DNA from: Gammaproteobacteria bacterium
GTDB taxonomy: Bacteria; Pseudomonadota; Gammaproteobacteria; Steroidobacterales; Rariloculaceae
Length of the DNA: 64,000 nucleotides
Assembly: GCA_036381015.1 (NCBI GenBank)
Contig: DASVDR010000030.1
Span: 1-64,000 of the forward strand
Direction of reading: 5' to 3'
Part shown: piece after piece, positions 16,464-24,749 of the stretch
Position numbering within the stretch: position 1 is the first letter of the stretch
Layout of the letters: every line of letters begins with the position of its first letter
Notes under the pieces: model-generated
Told to the model about the DNA's origin: nothing
Database searches by the model: none
The model's input: the letters and a program-made list of their open reading frames with translations, nothing else
Position numbers and translations under genes: made by a program

Positions 16464-18218
16464 TCACGGCGCGGAGGGCGCGAGCGACGCCTCGTAGCCC
16501 GCGGGTGGAACGAAGCGAAATTCCTCCTCGAGCGCCTCGAGCACGCGGCCGTCGCGGCCGTAAACGTCGGGCAGCAGGTAGAGCTCTCCGTCCTCGGGGA
16601 CGACGGTCGCGTAAGTCAGCAGCACGGTCAACGGGCGCGGCAGCGTGATCGTGCGCGAGCGTCCGTCCGCGAGCACGCGGTCGATCGCGGCGCGGTCCCA
16701 CTCGCCGCTCTCCCGGAGCAGCAGCTCCGCGAGCTCCAGCGGGTTCTCGAGGCGTATGCAACCGGAGCTGAAGGTGCGATCCGATCGCGCGAAGAGCTCG
16801 CGCGACGGCGTGTCGTGCATGTACACGTGGTACGGATTCGGGAACATGTACTTGACCTGGCCGAGCGCGTTGTCCGGGCCGGGCAGCTGTCGCAGGATGT
16901 ACGGAAAATTACGCGCGTTCCAATCGACCTGCTCCGGATCCACCATGTTTCCGGACGTGTCCAGCACGACCATGTTGCGCTTCGCAAGCGCCGTGCGATC
17001 GCGGCGAATTTCCGGCAGCAGATCGTTGCGCAGAATGCCGGGCGGCACGGTCCACGAGGGATTGAGCACCAGATAGGTCATGCGCGCGCGGAACATCGGC
17101 GTCTGCCGATAGGGCCGCCCGACGACCGCGCGGGTGGTCCACACCTGCCGATCGTTCTCGATCAGCGACACTTGAAAACGTGCGACGTTGGCGACGATGT
17201 AGCGCGGCTCCAGGTCGCGAAAGATCCAGCGCACGCGCTCGAGGTTCACGCGCAGCTGATCGATGCGCGCTTCCACCGGCACGTTCAACGCGGCGCGCGT
17301 GCGCGGACCCGCGGCACCGTCGACTTCGAGCCCGTGCAGCCGCTGGAATTTCTCGAGCGCCTCCCGCAGGCGTGCGTCGAACACTTCCGCACCCCGGGCC
17401 GCTTCCTCCTTCGGAAAGTAGCCCTCGGCGGCCAGGCGGCGGGCAAGCGCCGCAACGGCCGGCGAGCGCATGCCCTCGCGCAACGTTTCCCCGTCGGTGA
17501 GCGGATCCCAGCCGCCTGACCGAGCGATCGCGCGATAGTCGGCGAGCGCGCTCATCAGTGCCGCGTAGCGCTCCTCCTGAGGGGCGAGCGCGCGGAGCGC
17601 GACGGCCATGTCCGGCGCGTCGATCAGGTTCTGCAAGGCGCTCACGGCGTCGATGCCTTCGAGCGTGCGTGTGAAGTTCCACGTCGGCTCGATCGATTGC
17701 GGGTCGACCTTGCCGAAATGCAGATGAAACGCATAACGCGCGAGCGCATCCGTCGCGAGGAGCTCGAGATGCAGATCGGTCCGGGCGGGCAGCTCGTCTT
17801 CCGGCCGGTACCGGTGCCGGCGTATCAAAGCCACGTGGTAATCGGCCGGGTCGAGCCCGTGGTCGACGCTCGCGTCGAGCACACGGAGGAGCTCGTCTAG
17901 CTTTTCGCCGTTCCAGGCCGGACGAAACCTGCGCCGCTCGTAGAAGCGAATCAGGAAATTCGCGTCGGCGACCGGCACGCCGTCGATCCTCGGCTCGACC
18001 GCAAGCGCTTCCACGCGCAGCCGCAGCGGCTCCGACGGGTCGCTCTGCGCATGCGCGCCCGGCCCTCCGAGCAGCGCCCACGTGGCGAGCAGCACGCCGC
18101 CGAGCCCCGGCCCGCGGGAGGACGGGCTTGCGAAGCGGGCGCGCTTGCGCGGACGATGAGCTGCACGGGGCGAGGCCCGAAGATCGCCGAGGGAGGTATC
18201 GGATCGATGTGCCGTCAT
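16464..18218 (-). CDS. L,D-transpeptidase of the YcbB/LdtD type
   Basis: A 584-residue periplasmic murein cross-linking enzyme. A basic N-terminus and the segment GGVLLATWALLGGPGAHAQ form the signal. A helical scaffold domain, a peptidoglycan-binding domain (EKFQRLHGLEVDGAAGPRT) and the YkuD catalytic domain follow. The catalytic domain has HDTPSRELFARSDRTFSSGC with nucleophile C487 in SSGCIRLENP. The enzyme makes 3-3 cross-links between stem peptides. The only in-frame ATG lies at 18218, inside the first codons of the divergent MepK-like gene, so the two coding regions overlap head-to-head by 12 bases. Confidence 0.9.
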   Translation of the reverse strand: MTAHRSDTSLGDLRASPRAAHRPRKRARFASPSSRGPGLGGVLLATWALLGGPGAHAQSDPSEPLRLRVEALAVEPRIDGVPVADANFLIRFYERRRFRPAWNGEKLDELLRVLDASVDHGLDPADYHVALIRRHRYRPEDELPARTDLHLELLATDALARYAFHLHFGKVDPQSIEPTWNFTRTLEGIDAVSALQNLIDAPDMAVALRALAPQEERYAALMSALADYRAIARSGGWDPLTDGETLREGMRSPAVAALARRLAAEGYFPKEEAARGAEVFDARLREALEKFQRLHGLEVDGAAGPRTRAALNVPVEARIDQLRVNLERVRWIFRDLEPRYIVANVARFQVSLIENDRQVWTTRAVVGRPYRQTPMFRARMTYLVLNPSWTVPPGILRNDLLPEIRRDRTALAKRNMVVLDTSGNMVDPEQVDWNARNFPYILRQLPGPDNALGQVKYMFPNPYHVYMHDTPSRELFARSDRTFSSGCIRLENPLELAELLLRESGEWDRAAIDRVLADGRSRTITLPRPLTVLLTYATVVPEDGELYLLPDVYGRDGRVLEALEEEFRFVPPAGYEASLAPSAP

Positions 18219-18767
18219 TGTCCCGACCTTTCCGAGCGCCGCGTGATCGGGCGCCGCGCGTTGCTCGCGGGCGCAGCGTCCGCGGCCGCTCTCGCGCTCG
18301 TTCCGCCGGCGCGGGCAACCGAGGCCCGAACGCTCGCGCTGTATCATACGCATACGCGCGAGCGGCTGCGCATCACGTACTCGGCGAACGGCGTCCACAT
18401 CCCCGAGGCTTTGCGGGAGATCAGCCGCTTCCTCCGGGATTTCCGCACCGGCGACGTGCATCCGATCGACCCGGCGCTGCTCGACGCGTTGTATGCGCTG
18501 CGCGCGCGCACCGGCGGGCGCGGGACTTACGAGATCATCTCCGGCTATCGCTCGCCGAAGACGAACGAGATGCTGCGCAGGACGCGAGGCGGCGGCGTCG
18601 CGAAGCGCAGCCTGCACATGGAAGGCAAGGCGATCGACGTGCGCCTGACGGGCGTGCGCACTTCGCGGCTGCGCGCCGAAGCGCTCGCGATGAAGGCCGG
18701 CGGCGTGGGCTTCTATCCGGATTCGGATTTCGTGCACGTCGACACCGGCCGCGTGCGGCAGTGGTGA
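18207..18767 (+). CDS. YcbK/MepK-type murein endopeptidase (DUF882, peptidase M15)
   Basis: A 186-residue protein with a Tat-like leader (RRVIGRRALLAGAASAAALAL) and the M15/DUF882 domain: TYEIISGYRSPKTNEML, then KRSLHMEGKAIDVRL (HxxGxAxD zinc site) and DFVHVDTGRVRQW (His ligand). MepK of E. coli cleaves the 3-3 cross-links that LdtD makes. E. coli also has the two genes side by side, but in one direction, whereas here they are divergent. The ATG at 18207 has GGGAGGT ten bases upstream. Confidence 0.9.
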   Translation: MCRHCPDLSERRVIGRRALLAGAASAAALALVPPARATEARTLALYHTHTRERLRITYSANGVHIPEALREISRFLRDFRTGDVHPIDPALLDALYALRARTGGRGTYEIISGYRSPKTNEMLRRTRGGGVAKRSLHMEGKAIDVRLTGVRTSRLRAEALAMKAGGVGFYPDSDFVHVDTGRVRQW

Positions 18768-18850
18768 GCCGCGCGCGGAGCGCGTCGGCTCGACGAGATC
18801 GCGTCGCCGCTTGTCTGCTCACGTGATCGCGCCGCCGCTCCAACTGCCGG

Positions 18851-20707
18851 TCAGCTCGCGCCGACCGCGACGCGCTCCTTTTCCTCGACGTCGGCGGACG
18901 CGCGCCAGAGCAGCAGCGTGCCGATCGCGGCCGAGAGGCCGGACGCGGTGAACACGGCGATCTTCGCGGCCGTGAAGTCGCTCGCGGCGGGGTAAGCCTC
19001 CCCGGCGATGAAGAGCGACATCGTGAACCCGATGCCGGCCAGCGCGCCCGCGCCGGCGAGCTGCCGCCACGTGTAGGCGCTCGGCTTCGCCGCGAGGCCG
19101 ATGCGCACGGCGGCCGCCGAGAACAGCACGAAGCCGGCGGGCTTACCGACCACGAGACCGAGGACGATCGCGAGCATCAGCCCTTCGTGGCGCGCAACCA
19201 CGTCGCCCGACAAGGCGACGCCGGCGTTCGCGAGCGCGAAGAGCGGCAGCACGACGAAGCTCGAGCGCGGTGCTGCGTTTCGCAGCAGTCGGTCGGCCGG
19301 GCTCAGCAGCCGGTCGTGGATCGCATCGAGAGCGCGAAGCGCCGGCCCGGAAGGGCCGAACCGAAGCTGCTCGCCGCGATGGCGCGCTTCCTCCGTCAGA
19401 ATCGAGTCGGCCTGCATCGCGAGCGTCTTGTAGTCCGGCGGCGGACGCGTCGGAATGCATGCCGCGAGAATCACGCCGGCGAGCGAAGCGTGCAGCCCGG
19501 CGGCATGCACGGCCGCCCAAAGCACGGCGCCGATCGCGAGATAGGGCGAAACCCAATAGACGCCGGAACGATTCAGCAGCACGAGCAGCGCCGTGAGCAG
19601 GGCCGCGGCCGACAGAAAGAGCGGCTGCAGGTCGGTGGAGTAGAAGAGGGCGACGACGAGAATCGCGCCGATGTCGTCGACGATGGCCGCCGCCGTCAGA
19701 AAGATCCGGAGCTCGATCGGCGCCCGGCTGCCGAGCAGCGCGATGACCGCGACCGCGAAGGCCGTGTCGGTGGCCATCGGCACGCCCCAGCCTCGACTCC
19801 AGTCGCCCGTCGGGATCGCGAGCAGATAGAGCACGGCCGGCAAGATCATCCCGCCGATCGATGCGGCGATCGGCAGCGCCGCGGACGCGCGCGAAGCGAG
19901 GTGCCCGACCGTCAGCTCGCGCTTGATCTCGAGGCCGACGACGAGGAAGAAGACGGAGAGCACGGCATCGTTCACCCAGTCGCGGATCGACATCGCGAAC
20001 GACGAGTCGCCGACCGTGAAGCCGAACGGCGTTTGCCAAAAGGCCTCGAAGTCGTCGCCGAGAGCGGAATTCGCGATCGCGAGCGCGAGCACGGTGGCGA
20101 GCAGCAGCAGGAGGCCGGCGGCCGGCGCCCACCGCGCAAAGTCGAGCGCGGCCCTGCGGACGCGATAGCCGAGCGTGCCGAGCATCGCGTCGGTGAAGGA
20201 GCTTTCGTCCCAAGCCCCGTCATAGCGATGGCCGTTGATGAAGAACGTCGGCGTGTAGCGCACGCCGCTCGCCTGCGCGCTCGCGATGTCGCGATCGACG
20301 CGCGCCTTCGCGATCTGCGGCACGTGCAGCGCCCCGTCGTGCGCCGCGCCGAGCCTCTCCGCGACGACGCGGAGGTCGTCGTCGGTCAGCGTCTCCGAGC
20401 GGGTCATCAGCGTGACGTGCGCATCCCAGAACTGCTCGGGCGTCCGCGCGGTCTCGACCAGCTCCGCGGCCCGCCGCGCGATCGCGCTGCCCGGGATCGG
20501 CCGATGCCGAAACACGTAGCGCAGGCGGCTGCCGAGCTGCGTGCGGACCTCGGCGATGCGCTCGTTGGCCGCGCGGCAATGGGGGCAGTCGTAGCTCCCG
20601 TACTCGACGAGCGTGATCGGAGCGTTGGCCGCACCGAGCACATGGTCGTCGTGGTCGTCGACCGGCCGGTCGAGGCGGGCGGTGGCATCGAGCTCTGCGT
20701 CGCTCAT
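18851..20707 (-). CDS. nhaA: NhaA-type Na+/H+ antiporter with N-terminal DsbA/thioredoxin domain
   Basis: A 618-residue fusion. Residues 1-180 form a DsbA-like thioredoxin domain with C41-P-H-C44 (EYGSYDCPHC) and the cis-Pro strand VRYTPTFFINGHRYDG. The rest is NhaA: FFLVVGLEIKRELTVGHL, PMATDTAFAVAV, the ion-binding Asp pair in AAIVDDIGAILVV, GVILAACIPTRPP and GIGFTMSLFIAGEAYP. NhaA exports Na+ in exchange for protons. Some actinobacterial and proteobacterial homologues carry this extra redox domain, whose role is not established. The start ATG overlaps the ilvB stop by four bases (ATGA), so it is coupled to and coregulated with acetolactate synthase. Confidence 0.93.
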   Translation of the reverse strand: MSDAELDATARLDRPVDDHDDHVLGAANAPITLVEYGSYDCPHCRAANERIAEVRTQLGSRLRYVFRHRPIPGSAIARRAAELVETARTPEQFWDAHVTLMTRSETLTDDDLRVVAERLGAAHDGALHVPQIAKARVDRDIASAQASGVRYTPTFFINGHRYDGAWDESSFTDAMLGTLGYRVRRAALDFARWAPAAGLLLLLATVLALAIANSALGDDFEAFWQTPFGFTVGDSSFAMSIRDWVNDAVLSVFFLVVGLEIKRELTVGHLASRASAALPIAASIGGMILPAVLYLLAIPTGDWSRGWGVPMATDTAFAVAVIALLGSRAPIELRIFLTAAAIVDDIGAILVVALFYSTDLQPLFLSAAALLTALLVLLNRSGVYWVSPYLAIGAVLWAAVHAAGLHASLAGVILAACIPTRPPPDYKTLAMQADSILTEEARHRGEQLRFGPSGPALRALDAIHDRLLSPADRLLRNAAPRSSFVVLPLFALANAGVALSGDVVARHEGLMLAIVLGLVVGKPAGFVLFSAAAVRIGLAAKPSAYTWRQLAGAGALAGIGFTMSLFIAGEAYPAASDFTAAKIAVFTASGLSAAIGTLLLWRASADVEEKERVAVGAS

Positions 20708-22371
20708 CCTTCGATCATCTCGCGATTCGCCGCGCCGGGCGGCACCATCGGAAAGACGCGCTCGTCGGTATCGATGCTCGCATGGATCAGACAGGGGCCG
20801 GGCGCCGCGAGCGCGGCCGCCAGGGCAAGCCTCGGATCCGCCGCATAATCGAGATCCACCCCGTGCACGCCGAAGGCCTCGGCGATCTTCACGAAATCCG
20901 GCGTGGCGCCGAACTTCGCGGCGATGCTGCGGCCTTCGTAGAACAGGCTCTGTTGCTGATGCACGAGGCCGAGCGCGCGGTTGTTCATCAGCACGATCTT
21001 CACGTTCGCCTGCTCTTCCGCGGCGGTCGCGAGCTCCTGAAGATTCATCAGGATAGAGCCGTCGCCGGAGAAGCACACGACCTTGCGCTCCGGCTCCGCG
21101 AGCGCCGCGCCGATCGCGGCCGGAAGCCCGAAGCCCATCGTGCCGAGGCCGCCGGAGGTGAGCCATTGCCGCGGCCGCGCGAACGGGAACGATTGCGCGA
21201 CCCACATCTGATGCTGGCCGACGTCCGTCGTGACGATCGCGCCGTCGTCGAGGCATTGCGCGACCGCGGCGACGAGGCCGTACGGCCGGCGAAGGTCGTC
21301 GCGGCCCGGCATCCGCAGCGGAAAGTCGGCCTTCAGGGCTGCCACCCGGGCGAGCCACGCGCTGCGCCGCCGGCGCGCGACGCGGCCGGCGATCGCGCGC
21401 AGCACGCGGCCTACGTCGTCCGCGATCCCGATCTCCGGCGGTCTGATCTTGCCGAGCTCCGAGGGATCGATGTCGATGTGGATGACTTTCGCGCCCGAGC
21501 AGAACGTTGCCGCCTTGCCGGTCGCGCGGTCGTCGAACCGGGCGCCCGCGGCAATCAGCAGGTCGCATTCGTCGAGCGCCATGTTCGTGCAGCGCGCGCC
21601 GTGCATCCCGAGCATGCCGAGCGACAGCGGATGCCGAGTCGGAATCGCGCCGAGCGCCGTCAAGGTCGTCACCGCCGGTGCGCCGATCTTATCGGCAAGC
21701 TCGACGGCCGTCCCCGCGGCGCCCGACTGAATGACGCCTCCGCCGAGATAGAGGATCGGGCGCGCGGCTGCGTCGATCATCGCCGCGGCCCGCTCGATCG
21801 CGTCGTCGTCGAGCGGCGGCAGCGGACCGGGCCCGCCGGGCGCAGACCATTCCGCGACGGCGGCGCGCTCCGTCTGCACGTCCCTCGGCACGTCGATCAC
21901 GACGGGACCGGGGCGCCCGGACGAGGCGATCGCGAAGGCTCGGGGCACGACGTCGAGCAGCTCCGCGGCCGAGCGCACGAGGAAGCCGTGCTTCGCGACC
22001 GGGATCGAGAGCCCGAACGTGTCGACCTCCTGGAACGCGTCGGTGCCGATCAGCGCACGGGGCACCTGGCCCGTGATCGCGACCAGCGGGATCGAGTCGA
22101 GCTTCGCGTCGGCGATCGCGGTCAGAAGGTTCGTGGCACCGGGGCCGGAGGAGGCGAGCGCGACGCCGGGCTTGCCCGTCGCGCGCGCGACGCCGTGGGC
22201 GATGAAGCCCGCGCCCTGCTCGTGCCTCGCGAGCACGTGACGGATGGACGTCGATCGCGACAGCGCGTCGTAAGTCGGCAGGATCGCGCCGCCGGGTATT
22301 CCGGCGACGACCGCGACGCCTTGGCGCTCGAGCAGTCGAGCGATGATTTCCGCTCCGGTCAAGGATTCCAT
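20704..22371 (-). CDS. ilvB: Acetolactate synthase large subunit
   Basis: A 555-residue thiamine-diphosphate enzyme. MESLTGAEIIARLLERQGV and RHEQGAGFIAHGVARATG (catalytic Glu) open the PYR domain. The middle domain has the FAD segment GARFDDRATGK, and the C-terminal PP domain has GDGSILMNLQEL with the downstream Asn-containing MNNRALGLVHQQQ. It makes acetolactate or acetohydroxybutyrate, the first common step of Val, Leu and Ile synthesis. No ilvN or ilvC follows; instead the stop overlaps the start of an nhaA fusion gene. A promoter, leader peptide and terminator upstream give attenuation control. Confidence 0.92.
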   Translation of the reverse strand: MESLTGAEIIARLLERQGVAVVAGIPGGAILPTYDALSRSTSIRHVLARHEQGAGFIAHGVARATGKPGVALASSGPGATNLLTAIADAKLDSIPLVAITGQVPRALIGTDAFQEVDTFGLSIPVAKHGFLVRSAAELLDVVPRAFAIASSGRPGPVVIDVPRDVQTERAAVAEWSAPGGPGPLPPLDDDAIERAAAMIDAAARPILYLGGGVIQSGAAGTAVELADKIGAPAVTTLTALGAIPTRHPLSLGMLGMHGARCTNMALDECDLLIAAGARFDDRATGKAATFCSGAKVIHIDIDPSELGKIRPPEIGIADDVGRVLRAIAGRVARRRRSAWLARVAALKADFPLRMPGRDDLRRPYGLVAAVAQCLDDGAIVTTDVGQHQMWVAQSFPFARPRQWLTSGGLGTMGFGLPAAIGAALAEPERKVVCFSGDGSILMNLQELATAAEEQANVKIVLMNNRALGLVHQQQSLFYEGRSIAAKFGATPDFVKIAEAFGVHGVDLDYAADPRLALAAALAAPGPCLIHASIDTDERVFPMVPPGAANREMIEG

Positions 22372-22422
22372 GTCGGCTCCTCGTCGAGGCCGGACGCGAG
22401 CCGAGGGGACCGATGCACAACG

Positions 22423-22455
22423 AAAAAACCCCGCTCGGCTCACGCCGGCGGGGTT
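22423..22455 (-). terminator. Attenuator: intrinsic terminator in the ilvB leader
   Basis: On the minus strand, AACCCCGC pairs with GCGGGGTT (22427-22434 and 22448-22455) as a perfect 8-bp outer stem. An inner GGC/GCC extension is present, and a run of six T on the RNA-like strand follows. It lies 25 bases after the leader peptide stop and 52 bases before the ilvB start. This is the position expected of the terminator hairpin of a ribosome-mediated attenuator. Confidence 0.85.
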
Positions 22456-22479
22456 GATGATTCGCTGATGTTCTAGCCG

Positions 22480-22602
22480 TCAGTCCCGCGGGCGCGCTGC
22501 ACCGAGTGCTCGTACGAGTACGAGCACGAGCGAGACGACGACGAGCGCGGCCGCGCCGCGGCCGGCCTGGAGACGTCGTGCATCGATCGTGGAGCGGGAC
22601 AT
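22480..22602 (-). CDS. ilvB attenuator leader peptide, Leu/Val-rich, 40 aa
   Basis: A short reading frame from ATG 22602 to TGA 22480-22482. Residues 19-33 are ALVVVSLVLVLVRAL: four Leu and six Val within the 12 residues 20-31, encoded by GTC, GTG, GTA and CTC codons. Such a run of control codons is the hallmark of ribosome-stalling leaders before branched-chain amino acid operons such as ilvB, ilvG and leu. The peptide begins about 23 bases after the predicted transcription start and ends 25 bases before the terminator hairpin. No strong Shine-Dalgarno is visible. Starvation for charged tRNA-Val or tRNA-Leu would stall the ribosome and allow readthrough into ilvB-nhaA. Confidence 0.8.
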   Translation of the reverse strand: MSRSTIDARRLQAGRGAAALVVVSLVLVLVRALGAARPRD

Positions 22603-22631
22603 CGGGAAGCGGTAACGATTAAGAGCGGTGC

Positions 22632-22660
22632 ATTATCATCGAATGCCCGCGGGCGGGCAA
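22632..22660 (-). promoter_or_regulatory. Sigma-70 promoter of the ilvB leader transcript
   Basis: On the minus strand, TTGCCC (22655-22660) and GATAAT (22632-22637) are separated by exactly 17 bases. Four of six -35 bases and five of six -10 bases match the consensus. Transcription would start near 22625, giving a 5' leader of about 250 bases before the ilvB ATG at 22371. Confidence 0.75.
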
Positions 22661-22707
22661 CCGATTCGTGAGGGCCGACCGAAGTGTCGCCTATGTCGCG
22701 CGGCCGC

Positions 22708-23187
22708 TCACGCGCTCGCTCGCCCTGTCGAACGACTCGACGTCGCACCCTGAGTGGGGGAGCGGCTAGGTTGACTTTTGCTCGCGCGACGAGCGTTGAG
22801 CTCGCGGACAAACAGCTCCTTGTCCTGCGGCGAAATCATGATCGAGCTGCCGCGGCCGTAGTCGATTCGCAATCGGTCGAACGAGAGCGCAGGACTCGAC
22901 AGCGGATTGCGAGTGGGCGTGACGGAACGGACTTGATGCAGCGGAACTCGCCAACCGAAAGGTCCGCACCGAACAGCGAGATATGAATCCGTCAAAGTGT
23001 AGTACGTGGCGCGCAGCATCCAGACGGGCAAACCGACCGGAACAATGAGAAGTGGAATCGCAACGAACGCGAGCGGACCTGCGAAAACCGCCGCGACCAC
23101 GACCCCGGTTACCGCCGTGACGGCCGTGCCAACGAACACGACTTTGAGCCACGCGTCGACCTTCGAGCGAAAGACCAGCTCCGTCAT
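22708..23187 (-). CDS. Small membrane protein with bacterial PH-like domain
   Basis: A 159-residue protein. Two hydrophobic segments (VVFVGTAVTAVTGVVVAAVF and LAFVAIPLLIVPVGLPVWML) are followed by a PH-like domain: ATYYTLTDSYLAVRCGPFGW, VPLHQVRSVTPTRNPLSSPA, LRIDYGRGSSIMISPQDKE. This layout is that of small bacterial PH-domain membrane proteins (YyaB-like) of unknown function. The ATG at 23187 is chosen because the family sequence begins there. Codon use and base composition are AT-richer than in flanking genes. It lies 29 bases after the broken lgt. Confidence 0.7.
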   Translation of the reverse strand: MTELVFRSKVDAWLKVVFVGTAVTAVTGVVVAAVFAGPLAFVAIPLLIVPVGLPVWMLRATYYTLTDSYLAVRCGPFGWRVPLHQVRSVTPTRNPLSSPALSFDRLRIDYGRGSSIMISPQDKELFVRELNARRASKSQPSRSPTQGATSSRSTGRASA

Positions 23188-23215
23188 GACTGCGTTTCCG
23201 TGCAACTACAGCCTT

Positions 23216-23913
23216 CTATATGGGCACGCATGCGGACAGCGCTGCCGAAACGCCGGCAGCAAAGAGTGCCTTGACCCATAGCCTCCGCCCGCGCCAGCAA
23301 AGGAGCACACCGACGGATCCCGCCACGATCAGAATCAGCGAGATCATCTCGGCCTGAGTGAGATAGACGCCGAGCATGTCGTGTTCGACGTCCATAGCCA
23401 ATCGGGAAGCCAGTCGGGTTTCAGCGCCATGTTCGCCGGGATACCCCAATCCCCGTCTCCCGCGAGCTGACACCCGATTCGACCAATCCCGTAGCCCAGC
23501 ATCATGGCCGGAGCCACGGCATCCAACATTGGTGCTATAGGGATTCCGCGCACCTTCAGGAACGAAATCCCGGCAACGGCGCCGAAGCAGATGCCCCCAT
23601 ATATCGAGAACCCCCCTCGGCTGAAGATCATCGCTAGCGGGTCAGCACTGAATTCACTCGAGTGATCGAAAATGTAGAAAACTCGAGCCCCGACGATGCC
23701 CGCAATCGCGGCGACGCCGGCGAGATCCAAAACGATGGTGTGCGTCGCCCGGGCAAGGCTGCCGAGCGACTCCTGCCTGAGTACCTCCCGCCGAGCAACA
23801 AGAGCCGCCGATAGTATCGCCGCTGCAACCAGCAACCCGAACGTCGGCAACGGCAGATGCCATTGTGTGCCCAGCACGGCGTTCGCGACGTCTGTGATGT
23901 ATGGGAAGGTCAT
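23216..23913 (-). pseudogene. Broken prolipoprotein diacylglyceryl transferase gene (lgt-like)
   Basis: The first 170 residues match Lgt: LPTFGLLVAAAILSAALV, then SRGGFSIYGGICFGAVAG, and the conserved MLGYGIGRIGCQLAGDGDWG with the Arg/Gly signature. After MALKPDWLPDWLW the frame runs into unrelated residues and stops at 23344. The sequence that should close the protein, DMLGVYLTQAEMISLILIVAG, is found in another frame immediately after the break and runs to 23216. About 70 residues between the two parts are missing. I read this as an internal deletion with frameshift; the chromosomal functional lgt must be elsewhere. Confidence 0.8.
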
Positions 23914-24025
23914 TTAGCCTCGCGTCTCACCGCTGTCGCTGTTGCACAGAGCTACGCGCCGCGCGAACGCAGCTGACCAAATCGCGGCGGCGGCATTCGG
24001 TTGTTTTGCAGCGCCTCCAGTACCT

Positions 24026-24643
24026 CTAGGTGCGCTCTGAAAATGGCTGCCGTATCACGGTCCCTAGCTTCTCCGGCGAAGTCCTCCTGAAATCGCTCAG
24101 ATAAATTTCATGATGTTTACCCGACAACTGCCGCCCGGAGGCCGAGATGAATTCATGTAGCGCCTCTACAGCAGGACCTTCGTCGGCAAAGGACCCGACA
24201 TGCAGACATTGTGCTGCCTTGCCTTCCTTAAAGCGCTCGAATCGCACTCGCGCTAGTCCGGCGGGGGCCTTCTTCTTGCGAACTCTGGAGATCGCCTTCT
24301 CGACAAGACCTTCGGAAACGATATCCGGCTGCATTATCAGTAACGTCCACTTCCAGTTGTCCCTATCTCCTTGGACAAAGGCGCTCATGTCATTCGCCCA
24401 CCAGAGTCCTTCGAGGGGCATCACGACGTAATCGATGCCATGCGTTTCGTTCTTCACCATGAACTTCAGAGTGTAAGCGACAGAAAACAGCGCTTCGATG
24501 GCTTCTGCAAAGCTTTCGGACGCACCCGGGCTACCTTGGCCATCGACCATTAGAAAGCTCATCTCGGGGACATCCACTTCGACGATCTTTTGGGCCGCCG
24601 GCCGGTAGAGCGCACTCAACTCCCTCTTATAATCGATCTTCAT
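24026..24643 (-). CDS. GyrI-like small-molecule-binding domain protein
   Basis: A 205-residue protein of the COG4832 GyrI-like family: MKIDYKRELSALYRPAAQKI, VDVPEMSFLMVDGQGSPG, YTLKFMVKN, DYVVMPLEGLWWANDMS, and a C-terminal HHEIYLSDFRRTSPEKLGTV. The fold is that of the SbmC/GyrI and BmrR effector-binding domains. These proteins bind small amphipathic molecules; some protect gyrase or hydrolyse toxic compounds. The gene is complete but clearly AT-richer than the host average, in keeping with the island around it. Confidence 0.82.
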   Translation of the reverse strand: MKIDYKRELSALYRPAAQKIVEVDVPEMSFLMVDGQGSPGASESFAEAIEALFSVAYTLKFMVKNETHGIDYVVMPLEGLWWANDMSAFVQGDRDNWKWTLLIMQPDIVSEGLVEKAISRVRKKKAPAGLARVRFERFKEGKAAQCLHVGSFADEGPAVEALHEFISASGRQLSGKHHEIYLSDFRRTSPEKLGTVIRQPFSERT

Positions 24644-24749
24644 CGTCGCCAGGGAACGTAGAAGCTGAGTGAGCGCTCGGATCGTTAACGAAGAACAAGG
24701 TCCGTTGAGTTGACTTTGTCCGGCTGCATCGCGTCGTCATGCGCCTCGA

